A stretch of DNA of 64,000 nt from Variovorax paradoxus B4 (lineage in GTDB: Bacteria; Pseudomonadota; Gammaproteobacteria; Burkholderiales; Burkholderiaceae_C): contig NC_022247.1 of assembly GCF_000463015.1 (NCBI RefSeq), positions 4,402,001 through 4,466,000 of the forward strand. Reading direction: 5' to 3'. The notes under the pieces were generated by a model. It was not told where the DNA came from and made no database searches. It saw only the letters and a list, made by a program, of their open reading frames with translations. Below are positions 33,708-43,484 of the stretch, piece by piece (positions within the stretch are counted from its first letter, which is position 1; every line of letters begins with the position of its first letter). Both the position numbers and the translations under genes were made by a program.

Positions 33708-34379
33708 GTGGATATTTCCAATCTGATACAGACCGTACTTATTTACGCTTTGCCCGTGGTCTTCGCGATCACGGTGCACGAAGCGGCGCACGGCTATGTG
33801 GCGCGCCATTTCGGCGACGACACCGCCGAGGCGATGGGTCGCGTCACGCTCAACCCGATGAAGCACATCGACCCCATCGGGACCATCCTGATGCCGCTGA
33901 TGCTCTACTTCGCAACCTCTGGGGCCTTCCTGTTCGGCTACGCCAAGCCGGTGCCGGTGAACTTCGGGCGCCTGCGCCATCCGAAGCGCGACATGATCTG
34001 GGTGGCGCTGGCGGGGCCCGCATCCAACTTCGTGCAGGCCATTCTGTGGGCACTGGTGCTGGTGGGGCTCGTTGCAGCCGGCATCGATGAAACCTTTTTC
34101 ATCAAGATGGCGCAGGGCGGCGTGCTGGTCAACCTCGTGATGTGGGCCTTCAATCTCTTTCCGCTGCCCCCGCTCGATGGCGGCCGCGTGCTCGCAGGCC
34201 TGCTTCCCAACGGACCGGCGCAGAATTTCCTGGCGCGCATCGAGCCTTTCGGTTTCTTCATCGTGATGGGCCTGGTGCTCGCGGGCATCGTCAGCACCTT
34301 CTGGCTGCGTCCGCTGATGGACGTCGGCTACATGGCCATCAACCTGCTCATTTCCCCGCTCACGGCTTTGCTGCGTTAA
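33708..34379 (+). CDS. Site-2 protease family (M50) membrane metalloprotease
   Basis: A 223-residue, about six-helix membrane protease. HExxH occurs in AITVHEAAHGYVARHFGD and the third ligand in NLFPLPPLDGGRVLAGLLP (the NxxPxxPLDGG motif). This is the compact S2P subgroup without PDZ or CBS domains, common in proteobacteria, substrates unknown. GTG at 33708 starts it. trpS begins 14 bases downstream. Confidence 0.9.
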   Translation: MDISNLIQTVLIYALPVVFAITVHEAAHGYVARHFGDDTAEAMGRVTLNPMKHIDPIGTILMPLMLYFATSGAFLFGYAKPVPVNFGRLRHPKRDMIWVALAGPASNFVQAILWALVLVGLVAAGIDETFFIKMAQGGVLVNLVMWAFNLFPLPPLDGGRVLAGLLPNGPAQNFLARIEPFGFFIVMGLVLAGIVSTFWLRPLMDVGYMAINLLISPLTALLR

Positions 34380-34393
34380 GTTCCTCTCCTGCC

Positions 34394-35725
34394 ATGGCTT
34401 CGTCTTCTTCCGCTCCCCTGCGCGTGCTGACCGGCATCACGCCGTCCGGCACGCCGCACCTCGGCAACTACGTCGGCTCGATCCGCCATTCGGTGCGGCA
34501 GAGCGTCGCGCCGGGCGTCGAGAGCTTCTTCTTCCTGGCCGACTACCACGCGCTCATCAAGGTGCAGGAGCCGGCGCTCATCCAGCGCTCCACGCTCGAG
34601 ATCGCCGCCAGCTGGCTGGCCTGCGGGCTCGATCCGGAACGCGTCACCTTCTATCGCCAGTCGGACATCGTCGAGATTCCCGAGCTGACGTGGTTCCTCA
34701 CCTGCGTGACGGGCAAGGGCGTGCTCAACCGCGCCCACGCCTACAAGGCGCAGCTCGACAAGAACATCGCCAAGGGCGAAGACCCGGATGCCGACGTGAC
34801 GGCCGGCCTCTTCATGTACCCGGTGCTGATGGGCGCGGACATCCTGATGTTCAACGCGCACAAGGTGCCCGTGGGGCGCGACCAGGTGCAGCACATCGAA
34901 ATGGCGCGCGACATGGCGCAGCGCTTCAACCACCAGTACGGCGAGCACTTCACGCTGCCCGAAGCCGAGATCGACGATGCCGTCGCCACCCTGCCCGGCC
35001 TCGACGGCCGCAAGATGAGCAAGAGCTACGGCAACACGATCGCCATGTTCGCGCCGCGCGCGCAACTGCAAAAGCAGATTGCCAGCATCGTGACCGACTC
35101 GCGCGCACCCGGTGAGCCCAAGGACACCGAAGGCTCGGCGCTGTTCCAGATCTACCAGGCCTTTGCCACCGCCGAAGAAACCGAAGCGCTGCGCAAGGCC
35201 TATGCCGACGGCATCGGCTGGGGCGACGCGAAGCAGTTGCTCTTCGAGCGCATCGACCTCGAAGTGGCGCCGCTGCGCGCGCGCTACGAAGCACTGATGA
35301 ACGACCCGACAGAGATCGAGCGCATCCTGCTCATCGGCGCCGAAAAGGCGCGCAGTATCTCGCGCCCTTTCATGGCGGAGTTGCGCTATGCAGTGGGGCT
35401 GCGCAATCTCGCGGCGGGCCGCGACAAGGGCGGTGCCCGCAAGGCGGCCAAGGTTGCCAAGCCAAGCTTCAAGCAGTACCGCGAGCGCGACGGACTGTTC
35501 TATTTCAAGCTGCTCGACGCGCACGGTGCCACCCTGCTGCAGAGCCGCGGATTCGCCTCGCCGCAGGAAGCCGGCCGCGCCATCGCCGCCCTGCAGCAGC
35601 AGCGCGGCGCGGCACTGGCCACGCTCGCCGAGCAGCTCGAGCCGACCGGCCCGGAAGAATTGCGCGCCGCGAACGAGGCGCTGGAAGCACTGGCGGAGAC
35701 AACAACCTCTACCAACGGAAGTTGA
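34394..35725 (+). CDS. trpS: Tryptophan--tRNA ligase with extra C-terminal domain
   Basis: A 443-residue class I synthetase. The HIGH-type motif is PHLGNYVG (His about 22) and KMSKS is at about 207-211 in GRKMSKSYGN; LMGADILMFNAHKVPVGRDQ is the usual TrpRS core. Typical TrpRS is ~330-350 residues; here residues ~360-443 form an additional domain (KQYRERDGLFYFKLLDAHG, SRGFASPQEAGRAIAALQ) resembling the small DUF1508/YegP fold, joined by a basic Gly/Ala/Lys linker. It charges tRNA-Trp in the cytoplasm. No strong ribosome site is seen before ATG 34394. Confidence 0.93.
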   Translation: MASSSSAPLRVLTGITPSGTPHLGNYVGSIRHSVRQSVAPGVESFFFLADYHALIKVQEPALIQRSTLEIAASWLACGLDPERVTFYRQSDIVEIPELTWFLTCVTGKGVLNRAHAYKAQLDKNIAKGEDPDADVTAGLFMYPVLMGADILMFNAHKVPVGRDQVQHIEMARDMAQRFNHQYGEHFTLPEAEIDDAVATLPGLDGRKMSKSYGNTIAMFAPRAQLQKQIASIVTDSRAPGEPKDTEGSALFQIYQAFATAEETEALRKAYADGIGWGDAKQLLFERIDLEVAPLRARYEALMNDPTEIERILLIGAEKARSISRPFMAELRYAVGLRNLAAGRDKGGARKAAKVAKPSFKQYRERDGLFYFKLLDAHGATLLQSRGFASPQEAGRAIAALQQQRGAALATLAEQLEPTGPEELRAANEALEALAETTTSTNGS

Positions 35726-35797
35726 TCCGGCAATATCCATCGGCTTACCCGCCGAGGACAGACGAGAGAAGACGGTGCGATCACTAAGGAAGAAAAC

Positions 35798-36400
35798 ATG
35801 AGCATTTATGTCATCGACGACCACCCCCTGATGCGCGACGCGATCGTGATGGTGTTGCGGCGTCTGCGGCCAGCCGAAAACATCGTCGAGCTCGAGCGCC
35901 TCGACAAGCTCGCGAGTTCGGTCCAGCAGCGCGGCGAGCCAACGCTCTTCTGCCTTGACCTGAAGCTGCCCGACACCAATGGCGTCTCGGGCGTGGTCGC
36001 TGTCAAGCAGGTCTATCCCAACGTGCCGATCGCCGTCTATTCGGCGGCACCGGCCGGAGACATGGAGGACGCCTGCATCGAAGCCGGCGCCGACACCTAC
36101 ATCGAGAAGTCGGCCAGCTCGGCCGAACTGGCCGCTGCGCTGCGCGGCCTGCTCATGGCCGGTTCGGAAGAGGCGGACGAGCCGGCGCTGGCCAGCAACA
36201 GCAAGCTGTCGAAGCGCCAGACGCAGTTGATCGCCATGCTCGACAAGGGCATGAGCAACCGCGACATCGCCACCGACCTCGAGATCAGCGAGCACACGGT
36301 GAAGGTGCACCTGTGGCGCCTGTTCCGCCGCCTGGGCGTGAAGAGCCGCACGCAGGCGCTGCACTACGCGCGCACCAACGGGCTGCTTTCCGGAAACTGA
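35798..36400 (+). CDS. LuxR-type response regulator
   Basis: A 200-residue two-component regulator: receiver with VIDDHPLMRDAIVMVLRRL, acceptor Asp in FCLDLKLPDTNG and Lys in YIEKSAS; LuxR helix-turn-helix with LSKRQTQLIAMLDKGMSNR and DLEISEHTVKVHLWRLF. ATG 35798 follows AAGGAAG. It is followed by two repeat copies and a terminator, and faces the histidine kinase at 36643-38049; the two may be a pair despite convergent orientation. Confidence 0.88.
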   Translation: MSIYVIDDHPLMRDAIVMVLRRLRPAENIVELERLDKLASSVQQRGEPTLFCLDLKLPDTNGVSGVVAVKQVYPNVPIAVYSAAPAGDMEDACIEAGADTYIEKSASSAELAAALRGLLMAGSEEADEPALASNSKLSKRQTQLIAMLDKGMSNRDIATDLEISEHTVKVHLWRLFRRLGVKSRTQALHYARTNGLLSGN

Positions 36401-36491
36401 GCTCGCCCCCAGGCTCCGCGCACTTCGTGTCGCTTCTCCCTCCCCCTACCGGGGGCAACACCAGTGGCCCGGCAAAGCCGGTTCCACGGTG
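36401..36491 (+). repeat. Dispersed palindromic repeat, copy A
   Basis: About 90 bases starting immediately after the regulator stop. It contains GCACTTCGTGTCGCTTC, a hairpin CCCCC-TACC-GGGGG (36442-36455), GGGGCAACACCAG and a second hairpin CCGG-CAAAG-CCGG. The same order of elements recurs in copy B just downstream, inverted at 45436-45532, and in degenerate form at 42182-42253. Confidence 0.75.
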
Positions 36492-36498
36492 GCACTTG

Positions 36499-36597
36499 GC
36501 TCACCCCCAGTCTTCGCGCACTTCGTGTCGCTTCGCCAACCCCCTTGCAGGGGGCAACACCAGCGGCCCGGCAAAGCCGGTTCCGCGGTGTTCCTGG
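36499..36597 (+). repeat. Dispersed palindromic repeat, copy B
   Basis: A second, tandem copy of the same ~95-base element, with CCCCC-TTGCA-GGGGG in place of the first hairpin and the same CCGGCAAAGCCGG hairpin, ending in GCGGTGTTCCTGG, which is also found (as TCGGTGTTCCACG) in the inverted copy at 45436-45532. It lies just before the terminator hairpin. Confidence 0.75.
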
Positions 36598-36605
36598 AGG
36601 GTTTG

Positions 36606-36632
36606 AACCGCGCCTTGTGCGCGGTTTTTTAT
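36606..36632 (+). terminator. Rho-independent terminator after the LuxR-type regulator
   Basis: AACCGCGC (36606-36613) pairs with GCGCGGTT (36619-36626) around a five-base loop and runs into a stretch of six T residues. On the plus strand this ends transcription of the response regulator and lies 11 bases beyond the stop of the facing kinase, so it may serve both directions partly. Confidence 0.85.
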
Positions 36633-36642
36633 TGGCTGGAGC

Positions 36643-38049
36643 TCAGCCGCCGGAGGCGCTGACGCGGGCTTGGGCCACGGCTTCGTCGGCGTCGTGCAGG
36701 GCGACGCGGAACACGCTGCCGCTGCCCAGGCGGGAGCGCACGCTGACGGGATGGCCCAGCACGTGCGAGAGCCGGGCGACGATGGCCAGGCCCAGGCCGA
36801 AACCGTCGGACGTGCCGGCGTGGTCGGCCACCTTGTAGAACTCCAGGAACACGTCGCGCAGGTGCTCGGGCGCAATGCCGATGCCGGTGTCCCACACCTC
36901 CACGCGCAGGCCGTCGCGCGTTTGCCGCGAGGCCAGCAGCACGCCGCCATCGGTGGTGTACTTGATCGCGTTGGCAAGCAGGTTGCCGATCATGCGGCGC
37001 ACCCGGATCGGATCGGTCAGGAAGCTGCCTTCGGTCACGTGCACGCGAAAATCGAGCCCCCGGCTTTCGGCCACCGGGCGGTATTGCAGTTCGAGGTCGT
37101 GCAGCAGCTCGGCCACGTCCACGCGCTCGATGTGCAGGCGCACCTGGCCCGAATCGATGCGCGCAAGGTCGAACATCGAATCGAACAGCGCATTCACCGC
37201 ATGCGTGGCGCGAACGATCTTGGGCGCAAGTTCCAGCACCAGTTCGGGTTCGTTGCGCAGCCAGTCGGCATAGAGCGACAACGCCAGCACCGGCTGGCGC
37301 ATGTCGTGCGCGGCGCTCGCGAGAAAACGGTTTTTCATGGCCACGGCCGCCACCGCGGCCTGCCGCTGCTGCGTGAGCGACTTGATCAGGATGTGGTTGT
37401 GGAACAGCAGCTCCAGGCTGTTGCGCGCCGTCTCGTGAATGTGGCGCCCGGCGCGCAGCAGCAGGAACCAGTGCAGGATCGGCATCAGGAAGCCGTACTG
37501 GAAATGCGGCTCCACGAGGTTGATGCTCACGAGCCGGATCAGAACCGCCCCGAGCATCGTGATGAACAGCGTGTTGACGTAGCGCTTGAGCAGTGGCGGA
37601 TGCAGCGCCAGCCCGTTGAGCGGAAAGGTTCCGACGCCGGCCACGATGAGCCAGCTCATGAACTGGTTGACCTGCGGCGTGCGCTCGAAGAACAGCAGGA
37701 TCGACAGGCCCCAGACGACCGCGCTGGTGCTCCAGATGAAGCCATAGCGCTCTGTGAACTGCTGCTGCGCCGCCGCGCTCCTGCCGGCGTAGCGCACGGC
37801 ATAGACCCTGGCGCCCCAGGCACGGCAGGCCGTGGCAATGAGACCCGCGGCGAGCCAGGTCAGCAGTTCCCACCGGGGCACATAAATCCAGTTCAGGCCG
37901 ACCATCGCCGGCATGAGCGCCGCAGAGACGATATAGGACCCGCGCGCGGAGCGCATCAGGCTGCGGATCAACTCGCCGCGCACCCAGGATTCAGCTTCGT
38001 CGGCCGAAGCCGGGACCGGTGTCACGCTTGCGATCGACGGATTGGCCAT
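36643..38049 (-). CDS. Membrane histidine kinase
   Basis: A 468-residue kinase with about six hydrophobic segments between residues ~40 and ~205, then HisKA with phospho-His in FLASAAHDMRQPVLALSLYA and HATPase with N-box LLANAIKYT, DTGIGIAPEH and FGLGLAIVARL. The MASE-like multi-helix sensor has no recognised ligand domain. The AHDMRQP H-box groups with kinases that partner LuxR-type regulators; the facing regulator at 35798 is the obvious candidate. ATG at 38049 begins MANPSIAS. Confidence 0.88.
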   Translation of the reverse strand: MANPSIASVTPVPASADEAESWVRGELIRSLMRSARGSYIVSAALMPAMVGLNWIYVPRWELLTWLAAGLIATACRAWGARVYAVRYAGRSAAAQQQFTERYGFIWSTSAVVWGLSILLFFERTPQVNQFMSWLIVAGVGTFPLNGLALHPPLLKRYVNTLFITMLGAVLIRLVSINLVEPHFQYGFLMPILHWFLLLRAGRHIHETARNSLELLFHNHILIKSLTQQRQAAVAAVAMKNRFLASAAHDMRQPVLALSLYADWLRNEPELVLELAPKIVRATHAVNALFDSMFDLARIDSGQVRLHIERVDVAELLHDLELQYRPVAESRGLDFRVHVTEGSFLTDPIRVRRMIGNLLANAIKYTTDGGVLLASRQTRDGLRVEVWDTGIGIAPEHLRDVFLEFYKVADHAGTSDGFGLGLAIVARLSHVLGHPVSVRSRLGSGSVFRVALHDADEAVAQARVSASGG

Positions 38050-38253
38050 GTGGCGCGGAGCCTCTTGTTGTTCATTCGACTACAAGGAAAAATCCCGGCA
38101 TGCGGGAGCATGGGGAGGTGGCGATCTTAACGGGCCGATACAGTTGCTTCGAAGCTTGGCTGGACGCCGCGGACAGCGGTCGAGAAAAACGCGAACGCAT
38201 GGAAACGAAAGGCTCCGGTTTCGCCAGCGCGGATGGCCGGGCCATCGAATGGG

Positions 38254-38279
38254 CAAAAAAATAGCCCCTTTGCGGGGCC
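38254..38279 (-). terminator. Rho-independent terminator after tRNA-Ser
   Basis: On the minus strand GCCCCG-CAAA-GGGGC forms a tight hairpin followed by TATTTTTTT. It begins about 6 bases past the tRNA CCA end, so it terminates the serS-tRNA transcript. Confidence 0.85.
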
Positions 38280-38284
38280 ATTCT

Positions 38285-38374
38285 TGGAGGAGAGGGAGGG
38301 ATTCGAACCCTCGGTACTATCGCTAGTACGCCTGATTTCGAGTCAGGTACATTCGACCACTCTGCCACCTCTCC
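38285..38374 (-). tRNA. tRNA-Ser (anticodon CGA)
   Basis: A complete class II tRNA on the minus strand. Acceptor GGAGAGG (38374-38368) pairs with CCTCTCC (38295-38289); anticodon loop CTCGAAA sits between CCTGA and TCAGG, so the anticodon is CGA (reads UCG). A long variable arm (GTACTA..TAGTAC) and T-arm GAGGG-TTCGAAT-CCCTC follow. CCA is encoded (38287-38285). The discriminator base reads U rather than the G usual in bacterial tRNA-Ser. It lies 66 bases downstream of serS on the same strand. Confidence 0.95.
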
Positions 38375-38440
38375 GGTGCTGTCGAGCCCTCGATTATAGC
38401 GGATAGAAACCCGCTTTTCGAAGCCCCGTCGCACGGCCTC

Positions 38441-39781
<1,341 letters not shown>

Positions 39782-39834
39782 TTAGGTGGGCGTAGCATCT
39801 CGCTCCCCCATACTTCCATCGAAGGGAAAGAGCG

Positions 39835-40236
39835 ATGCAAGCCTATCTGACTTTCAACGGCAACGCGGCCGAGGCACTGGCCTTCTACGCCAAGGCGCTG
39901 GGCGGCAAGGTCATCTTCAGCATGAGCTTTGGCGAAAGCCCCATGGGCGCCGAAACGCCCGCCGCGTACAAGGACAAGATCATGCACGCCACGCTGGAAG
40001 CCCGTGGGCACCAGCTGATGGCCTCCGACATCCCGCCCGGCATGCCCTTCGAGGGCCACAAGGGCTTCTCGCTGTCGGTGCAGGGCAACAGCGTGGACGA
40101 AGGAAAAAAGCTCTTCGACGCACTGGCCGCAGGCGGCGAGGTCACGATGCCGTACGGCCCGCAGTTCTGGGCCGCCGGCTTTGGCATGCTGAAGGACAAG
40201 TTCGGCGTGCCGTGGATGGTCAATTGCGAGAAGTAG
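39835..40236 (+). CDS. PhnB-like VOC superfamily protein
   Basis: A 133-residue protein of the PhnB/glyoxalase (VOC) fold: QAYLTFNGNAAEALAFYAKAL at the start, LMASDIPPG in the middle and FGMLKDKFGVPWMVNCEK at the end, as in E. coli PhnB and YdcJ-like relatives. The fold supports metal-dependent chemistry or ligand binding; no function can be assigned. ATG 39835 follows GGGAAAGAGCG. It converges on the dehydratase gene with 7 bases between. Confidence 0.87.
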   Translation: MQAYLTFNGNAAEALAFYAKALGGKVIFSMSFGESPMGAETPAAYKDKIMHATLEARGHQLMASDIPPGMPFEGHKGFSLSVQGNSVDEGKKLFDALAAGGEVTMPYGPQFWAAGFGMLKDKFGVPWMVNCEK

Positions 40237-40243
40237 GGCCGCC

Positions 40244-41206
40244 TCAGGCCACGGTGGCCGGATCGACGTTCGCCCCGCAGACGATCAGGCAGACCTTCTC
40301 GCCTTCGCGCGGCACGTAGGCACCGGTCTGCAGCGCCGCCAGCGGCAGCGCGGCGGCCGGCTCGACGGCGAGCTTCATTTCCTTCCACAGCCATTGCTGG
40401 GCCGCGCGGATGGATTCGTCGGACAGCAGCAGCGCATCCTGCACATATTTCTGGGTAATTTCCCAGGAAATGGCGCCGATGCGGCGCGCGCCGAGCGAAT
40501 CGGCGGCAATGCCGCCCACGTCGACATCGACCGGCTCGCCGGCTTCGCGGGCACGGTACAGGGTGGGCGCCTTTTCCGGCTCCAGCGCCACCACGCGGGC
40601 ACGCTTTTCGAACCAGCCGGCGAGGCCGCCGATCAGGCCGCCGCCGCCCACGCTCACGAGCACGGAGTCAGGGAGGCCGCCCTGCATCTCGATTTCATGG
40701 CCGAGGGTGCCTGCGCCGGCCACGACTTCGGGCTGGTCGTAGGCATGGGTCAGCAAGGCGCCGGTTTCCTTCTGGCGCGCGAGGCAGGCCGCCAGGGCAT
40801 CGGGATAGAGTTCGCCGACCACGACCACCTCGGCGCCGAGCGCCCTCAGGCGGGCGCGCTTGGCTTCGGGCGAGACGCCGGGCAGGAACACCTGGCAGCG
40901 CACGCCCAGCGCCTTGGCCGCCGCCGCGGTGGCAATGCCCGCATTGCCGCCCGAGGCCACGATCACGCCGCTTTCGGGAATGTCGTTGGCCAGCAGGCGG
41001 TTCATCATGCCGCGGGCCTTGAAGCTGCCGCTCACCTGCATGTGCTCGAGCTTGAGCCACACCTCCACGCCCGGCACCGCCAGACCGAAGGCCGCGGACG
41101 GCAGCTTCCAGAGCGGGGTCTGGCGCAGGAAGCCGCCGGCGCGTTCGCGCAGCCTGCGGGAGGCGCTCTCTGTTTCAGAGCGCCAATGGGTGTTTTCGTT
41201 GTTCAA
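40244..41206 (-). CDS. PLP-dependent threonine/serine dehydratase
   Basis: A 320-residue fold-type II PLP enzyme. [14 protein letters not shown] contains the Schiff-base Lys, [19 protein letters not shown] the substrate loop and [13 protein letters not shown] the phosphate-binding loop. No C-terminal ACT domain is present, so it is a catabolic type or a racemase/hydroxyaspartate-type relative. Start is TTG at 41206, which overlaps the ispH stop as TTGA; no in-frame ATG lies near. The coupling to ispH suggests co-transcription. Confidence 0.85.
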   Translation of the reverse strand: MNNENTHWRSETESASRRLRERAGGFLRQTPLWKLPSAAFGLAVPGVEVWLKLEHMQVSGSFKARGMMNRLLANDIPESGVIVASGGNAGIATAAAAKALGVRCQVFLPGVSPEAKRARLRALGAEVVVVGELYPDALAACLARQKETGALLTHAYDQPEVVAGAGTLGHEIEMQGGLPDSVLVSVGGGGLIGGLAGWFEKRARVVALEPEKAPTLYRAREAGEPVDVDVGGIAADSLGARRIGAISWEITQKYVQDALLLSDESIRAAQQWLWKEMKLAVEPAAALPLAALQTGAYVPREGEKVCLIVCGANVDPATVA

Positions 41207-42171
41207 GAGATGTGTCCAGGAGGGGGAATGTCGTCGAGCTTGAGGCCCTTGGGGAGCGGAAACTTGATGGTTTCCTCGATGCCGTCCATCTTGCGGACCG
41301 ACACCGCGCCGAGCGCCCTGACGCGCTCGATCACTTCGCGCACCAGCACCTCGGGGGCGGAGGCGCCGGCCGTGAGGCCGATGCGGCCCTTGCCCTCGAA
41401 CCACTCGGGCTTGAGCTCGTCGGCCGAATCGACCATGTAGCTTTCGGTGCCCAGGCGCTGCGCCAGTTCGCGCAGCCGGTTGCTGTTGGAGCTGGTGGGA
41501 CTGCCGACCACAATCACCAGGTCGACCTGCGGGCTCAGGATCTTGACCGCGTCCTGGCGGTTCTGCGTGGCATAGCAGATGTCCTGCTGCTTGGGCTCGC
41601 GCACCTTCGGAAAGCGCGCGCGCACGGCCGCCGCGATCTCGGCCGCGTCGTCGACGCTGAGCGTGGTCTGCGTGACCACGGCGAGCTTCTCGGTCTGCGC
41701 GGGCGACACCTTCGCCACGTCTTCCACGTCTTCCACCAGGTGGATGCCGCTCGAGAGCTGGCCCATGGTGCCTTCGACCTCGGGGTGTCCCTTGTGGCCG
41801 ATCATGATGAACTCGTAGCCTTCCTTGGCGAGCTTGGCGACCTCGACGTGCACCTTGGTCACCAGCGGGCAGGTGGCATCGAAGACGTCGAAGCCGCGGT
41901 CGCGCGCCTCCTGCTGCACCGCCTTGCTCACGCCATGCGCGCTGAACACCAGCGTGGCGCCGGGCGGCACGTCGGCCAGGTCCTCGATGAAGATCGCGCC
42001 CTTGGCCTTGAGTTCGTTCACCACGTAGGTGTTGTGCACGATCTCGTGGCGCACGTAGATCGGCGCGCCGAACTTGGCAATGGCACGCTCGACGATCTCG
42101 ATGGCGCGGTCCACGCCGGCGCAGAAGCCGCGCGGCTCGGCGAGGATGACTTCCTCGATGTTTGGGTTCAT
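41203..42171 (-). CDS. ispH: 4-Hydroxy-3-methylbut-2-enyl diphosphate reductase
   Basis: A 322-residue iron-sulfur enzyme of the MEP isoprenoid pathway, making IPP and DMAPP. The three cluster cysteines are in [12 protein letters not shown] (Cys about 17), [11 protein letters not shown] and [12 protein letters not shown]; catalytic AHGVS and [11 protein letters not shown] are present. Downstream of the slpA-type PPIase on the same strand, a common proteobacterial pairing, but separated here by a repeat element. Confidence 0.96.
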   Translation of the reverse strand: MNPNIEEVILAEPRGFCAGVDRAIEIVERAIAKFGAPIYVRHEIVHNTYVVNELKAKGAIFIEDLADVPPGATLVFSAHGVSKAVQQEARDRGFDVFDATCPLVTKVHVEVAKLAKEGYEFIMIGHKGHPEVEGTMGQLSSGIHLVEDVEDVAKVSPAQTEKLAVVTQTTLSVDDAAEIAAAVRARFPKVREPKQQDICYATQNRQDAVKILSPQVDLVIVVGSPTSSNSNRLRELAQRLGTESYMVDSADELKPEWFEGKGRIGLTAGASAPEVLVREVIERVRALGAVSVRKMDGIEETIKFPLPKGLKLDDIPPPGHIS

Positions 42172-42181
42172 CGTGCCTCCT

Positions 42182-42253
42182 GCCGGGCCGCCCCAAAGGA
42201 GGCATGCGCCCCCTCGGGGGGCAGCGATACGCGAAGCGATGAGCGTGGGGGCG
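42182..42253 (-). repeat. Degenerate copy of the dispersed palindromic repeat
   Basis: Read on the minus strand it shows the same order as copies A-C: GCCCCCACGCTC, CGCTTCGCGTATCGCT, then a C-run/G-run hairpin (CCCCCC-GA-GGGGGC) and a CCGGC segment. The sequence between is diverged. It fills almost the whole gap between slpA and ispH. Confidence 0.5.
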
Positions 42254-42697
42254 TCATAGCACCCCGATCAACCGGACCTCGAAGGTCACGGGCTGGCCCG
42301 CCAGCGGATGGTTGAAGTCGAAGCGCACCGCGGTCTCGTTCGTTTCGACCACCGCACCCGCGTAGCTGCCCGCGCCGTCGGGCGTGGGGAACTGCACCAC
42401 GTCGCCGACCGCGTATTGCTCGTCGGGATCGCCCATCTGCGCCAGCAGCTTCCTGGCCACCCATTGCTGCATCTCGGGATTGCGCTCGCCGAAGGCCTCG
42501 CCGGCGGGCAGCTCGAAGGTGGCGTGGGTGCCCTCTTCCAGGCCCATGAGCCGCTGCTCCATGGCGGGCGAAAGCTCGCCGGTGCCCAGCGACAGGGTCG
42601 CGGGCTTGTCGGCGAAAGTGTTGATGATGTCGCCCGCCGGACCGGCCAGCCGGTAATGCAGGGTCAGGAACGAGCCGGAAGTCACAACGTGGGACAT
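42254..42697 (-). CDS. slpA: FKBP-type peptidyl-prolyl isomerase, SlpA/FkpB-like
   Basis: A 147-residue SlyD/SlpA-type isomerase: [42 protein letters not shown], then an inserted flap domain with [15 protein letters not shown] and [16 protein letters not shown]. No His-rich tail, which favours SlpA over SlyD. Its role is folding/proline isomerisation in the cytoplasm. Start at 42697 (MSHVVTSG) fits the family; nine more residues are possible from 42724. Divergent from radC. Confidence 0.9.
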   Translation of the reverse strand: MSHVVTSGSFLTLHYRLAGPAGDIINTFADKPATLSLGTGELSPAMEQRLMGLEEGTHATFELPAGEAFGERNPEMQQWVARKLLAQMGDPDEQYAVGDVVQFPTPDGAGSYAGAVVETNETAVRFDFNHPLAGQPVTFEVRLIGVL

Positions 42698-42806
42698 GGG
42701 CGCAGCGGAGGTAAGCAAAGACAAGGTGGGTGTCCCGATAAACTGGACTGCATTTTAAGGAGCGGGAGCTTCCGCCTGCCCTTTCAAGGTTTCACCCAGG
42801 TTTTCG

Positions 42807-43484
42807 ATGGCATTCAAGGATCTCCCCGCCCACGCCCGCCCGCGCGAAAAGCTCATTGCCCGAGGCGCCGCCGCGCTGGCCGACGCCGAGCTGCTGGCGC
42901 TGCTGCTGCGCACGGGCGTGGCCGGAAAAAACGTGCTCCAGCTCGCCCAGGAGCTGCTCGACCACTTCGGAGGCCTTTCGGGCCTGCTGCAGACCGGCGC
43001 CGAGGACCTGAAGGTGATCAAGGGCATGGGCGGCGACGCCAAGCGCGCCGAGCTCATTGCCGTGCTCGAACTGGCGCGCCGCGCCATGGCCGAGCGCCTG
43101 AAGGAGCGCACGGTGTTCGACTCGCCCGGGACGGTCAAGCAGTACCTGCAGCTGCACATCGGATCGCGCCCCTACGAAGTGTTCGCGGTGCTGTTTCTCG
43201 ATGCGCAGCACCGGCTGATCGTGCTCGAGGAACTGTTTCGCGGAACACTCACCCAGACCAGCGTCTACCCGCGCGAAGTGGTCACGCGTGCGCTGCACCA
43301 CCAGGCCGCGGCCGTCGTGCTGTCGCACAACCATCCCAGCGGCAGCATCGAGCCCTCGCGGGCCGACGAGTCGCTCACGCAGACGCTCAAGGCCGCACTT
43401 TCGCTGATCGACGTGCGCGTGCTCGACCATGTGATCGTCAGCGCCGGCCAGAGCTTTTCGATGGCCGAGAAAGGGCTGCTCTGA
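42807..43484 (+). CDS. radC: RadC family JAB-domain protein
   Basis: A 225-residue protein: N-terminal helix-hairpin-helix ([20 protein letters not shown]) and C-terminal JAB/JAMM metalloprotease-like domain with HNHPSGS (His about 174 and 176) and a downstream Asp. Despite the name its role in DNA repair is unproven. ATG 42807 begins the usual N-terminus. Its TGA overlaps the next ATG as TGATG-like ATGA arrangement, so the smr gene was probably co-translated. Confidence 0.93.
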   Translation: MAFKDLPAHARPREKLIARGAAALADAELLALLLRTGVAGKNVLQLAQELLDHFGGLSGLLQTGAEDLKVIKGMGGDAKRAELIAVLELARRAMAERLKERTVFDSPGTVKQYLQLHIGSRPYEVFAVLFLDAQHRLIVLEELFRGTLTQTSVYPREVVTRALHHQAAAVVLSHNHPSGSIEPSRADESLTQTLKAALSLIDVRVLDHVIVSAGQSFSMAEKGLL

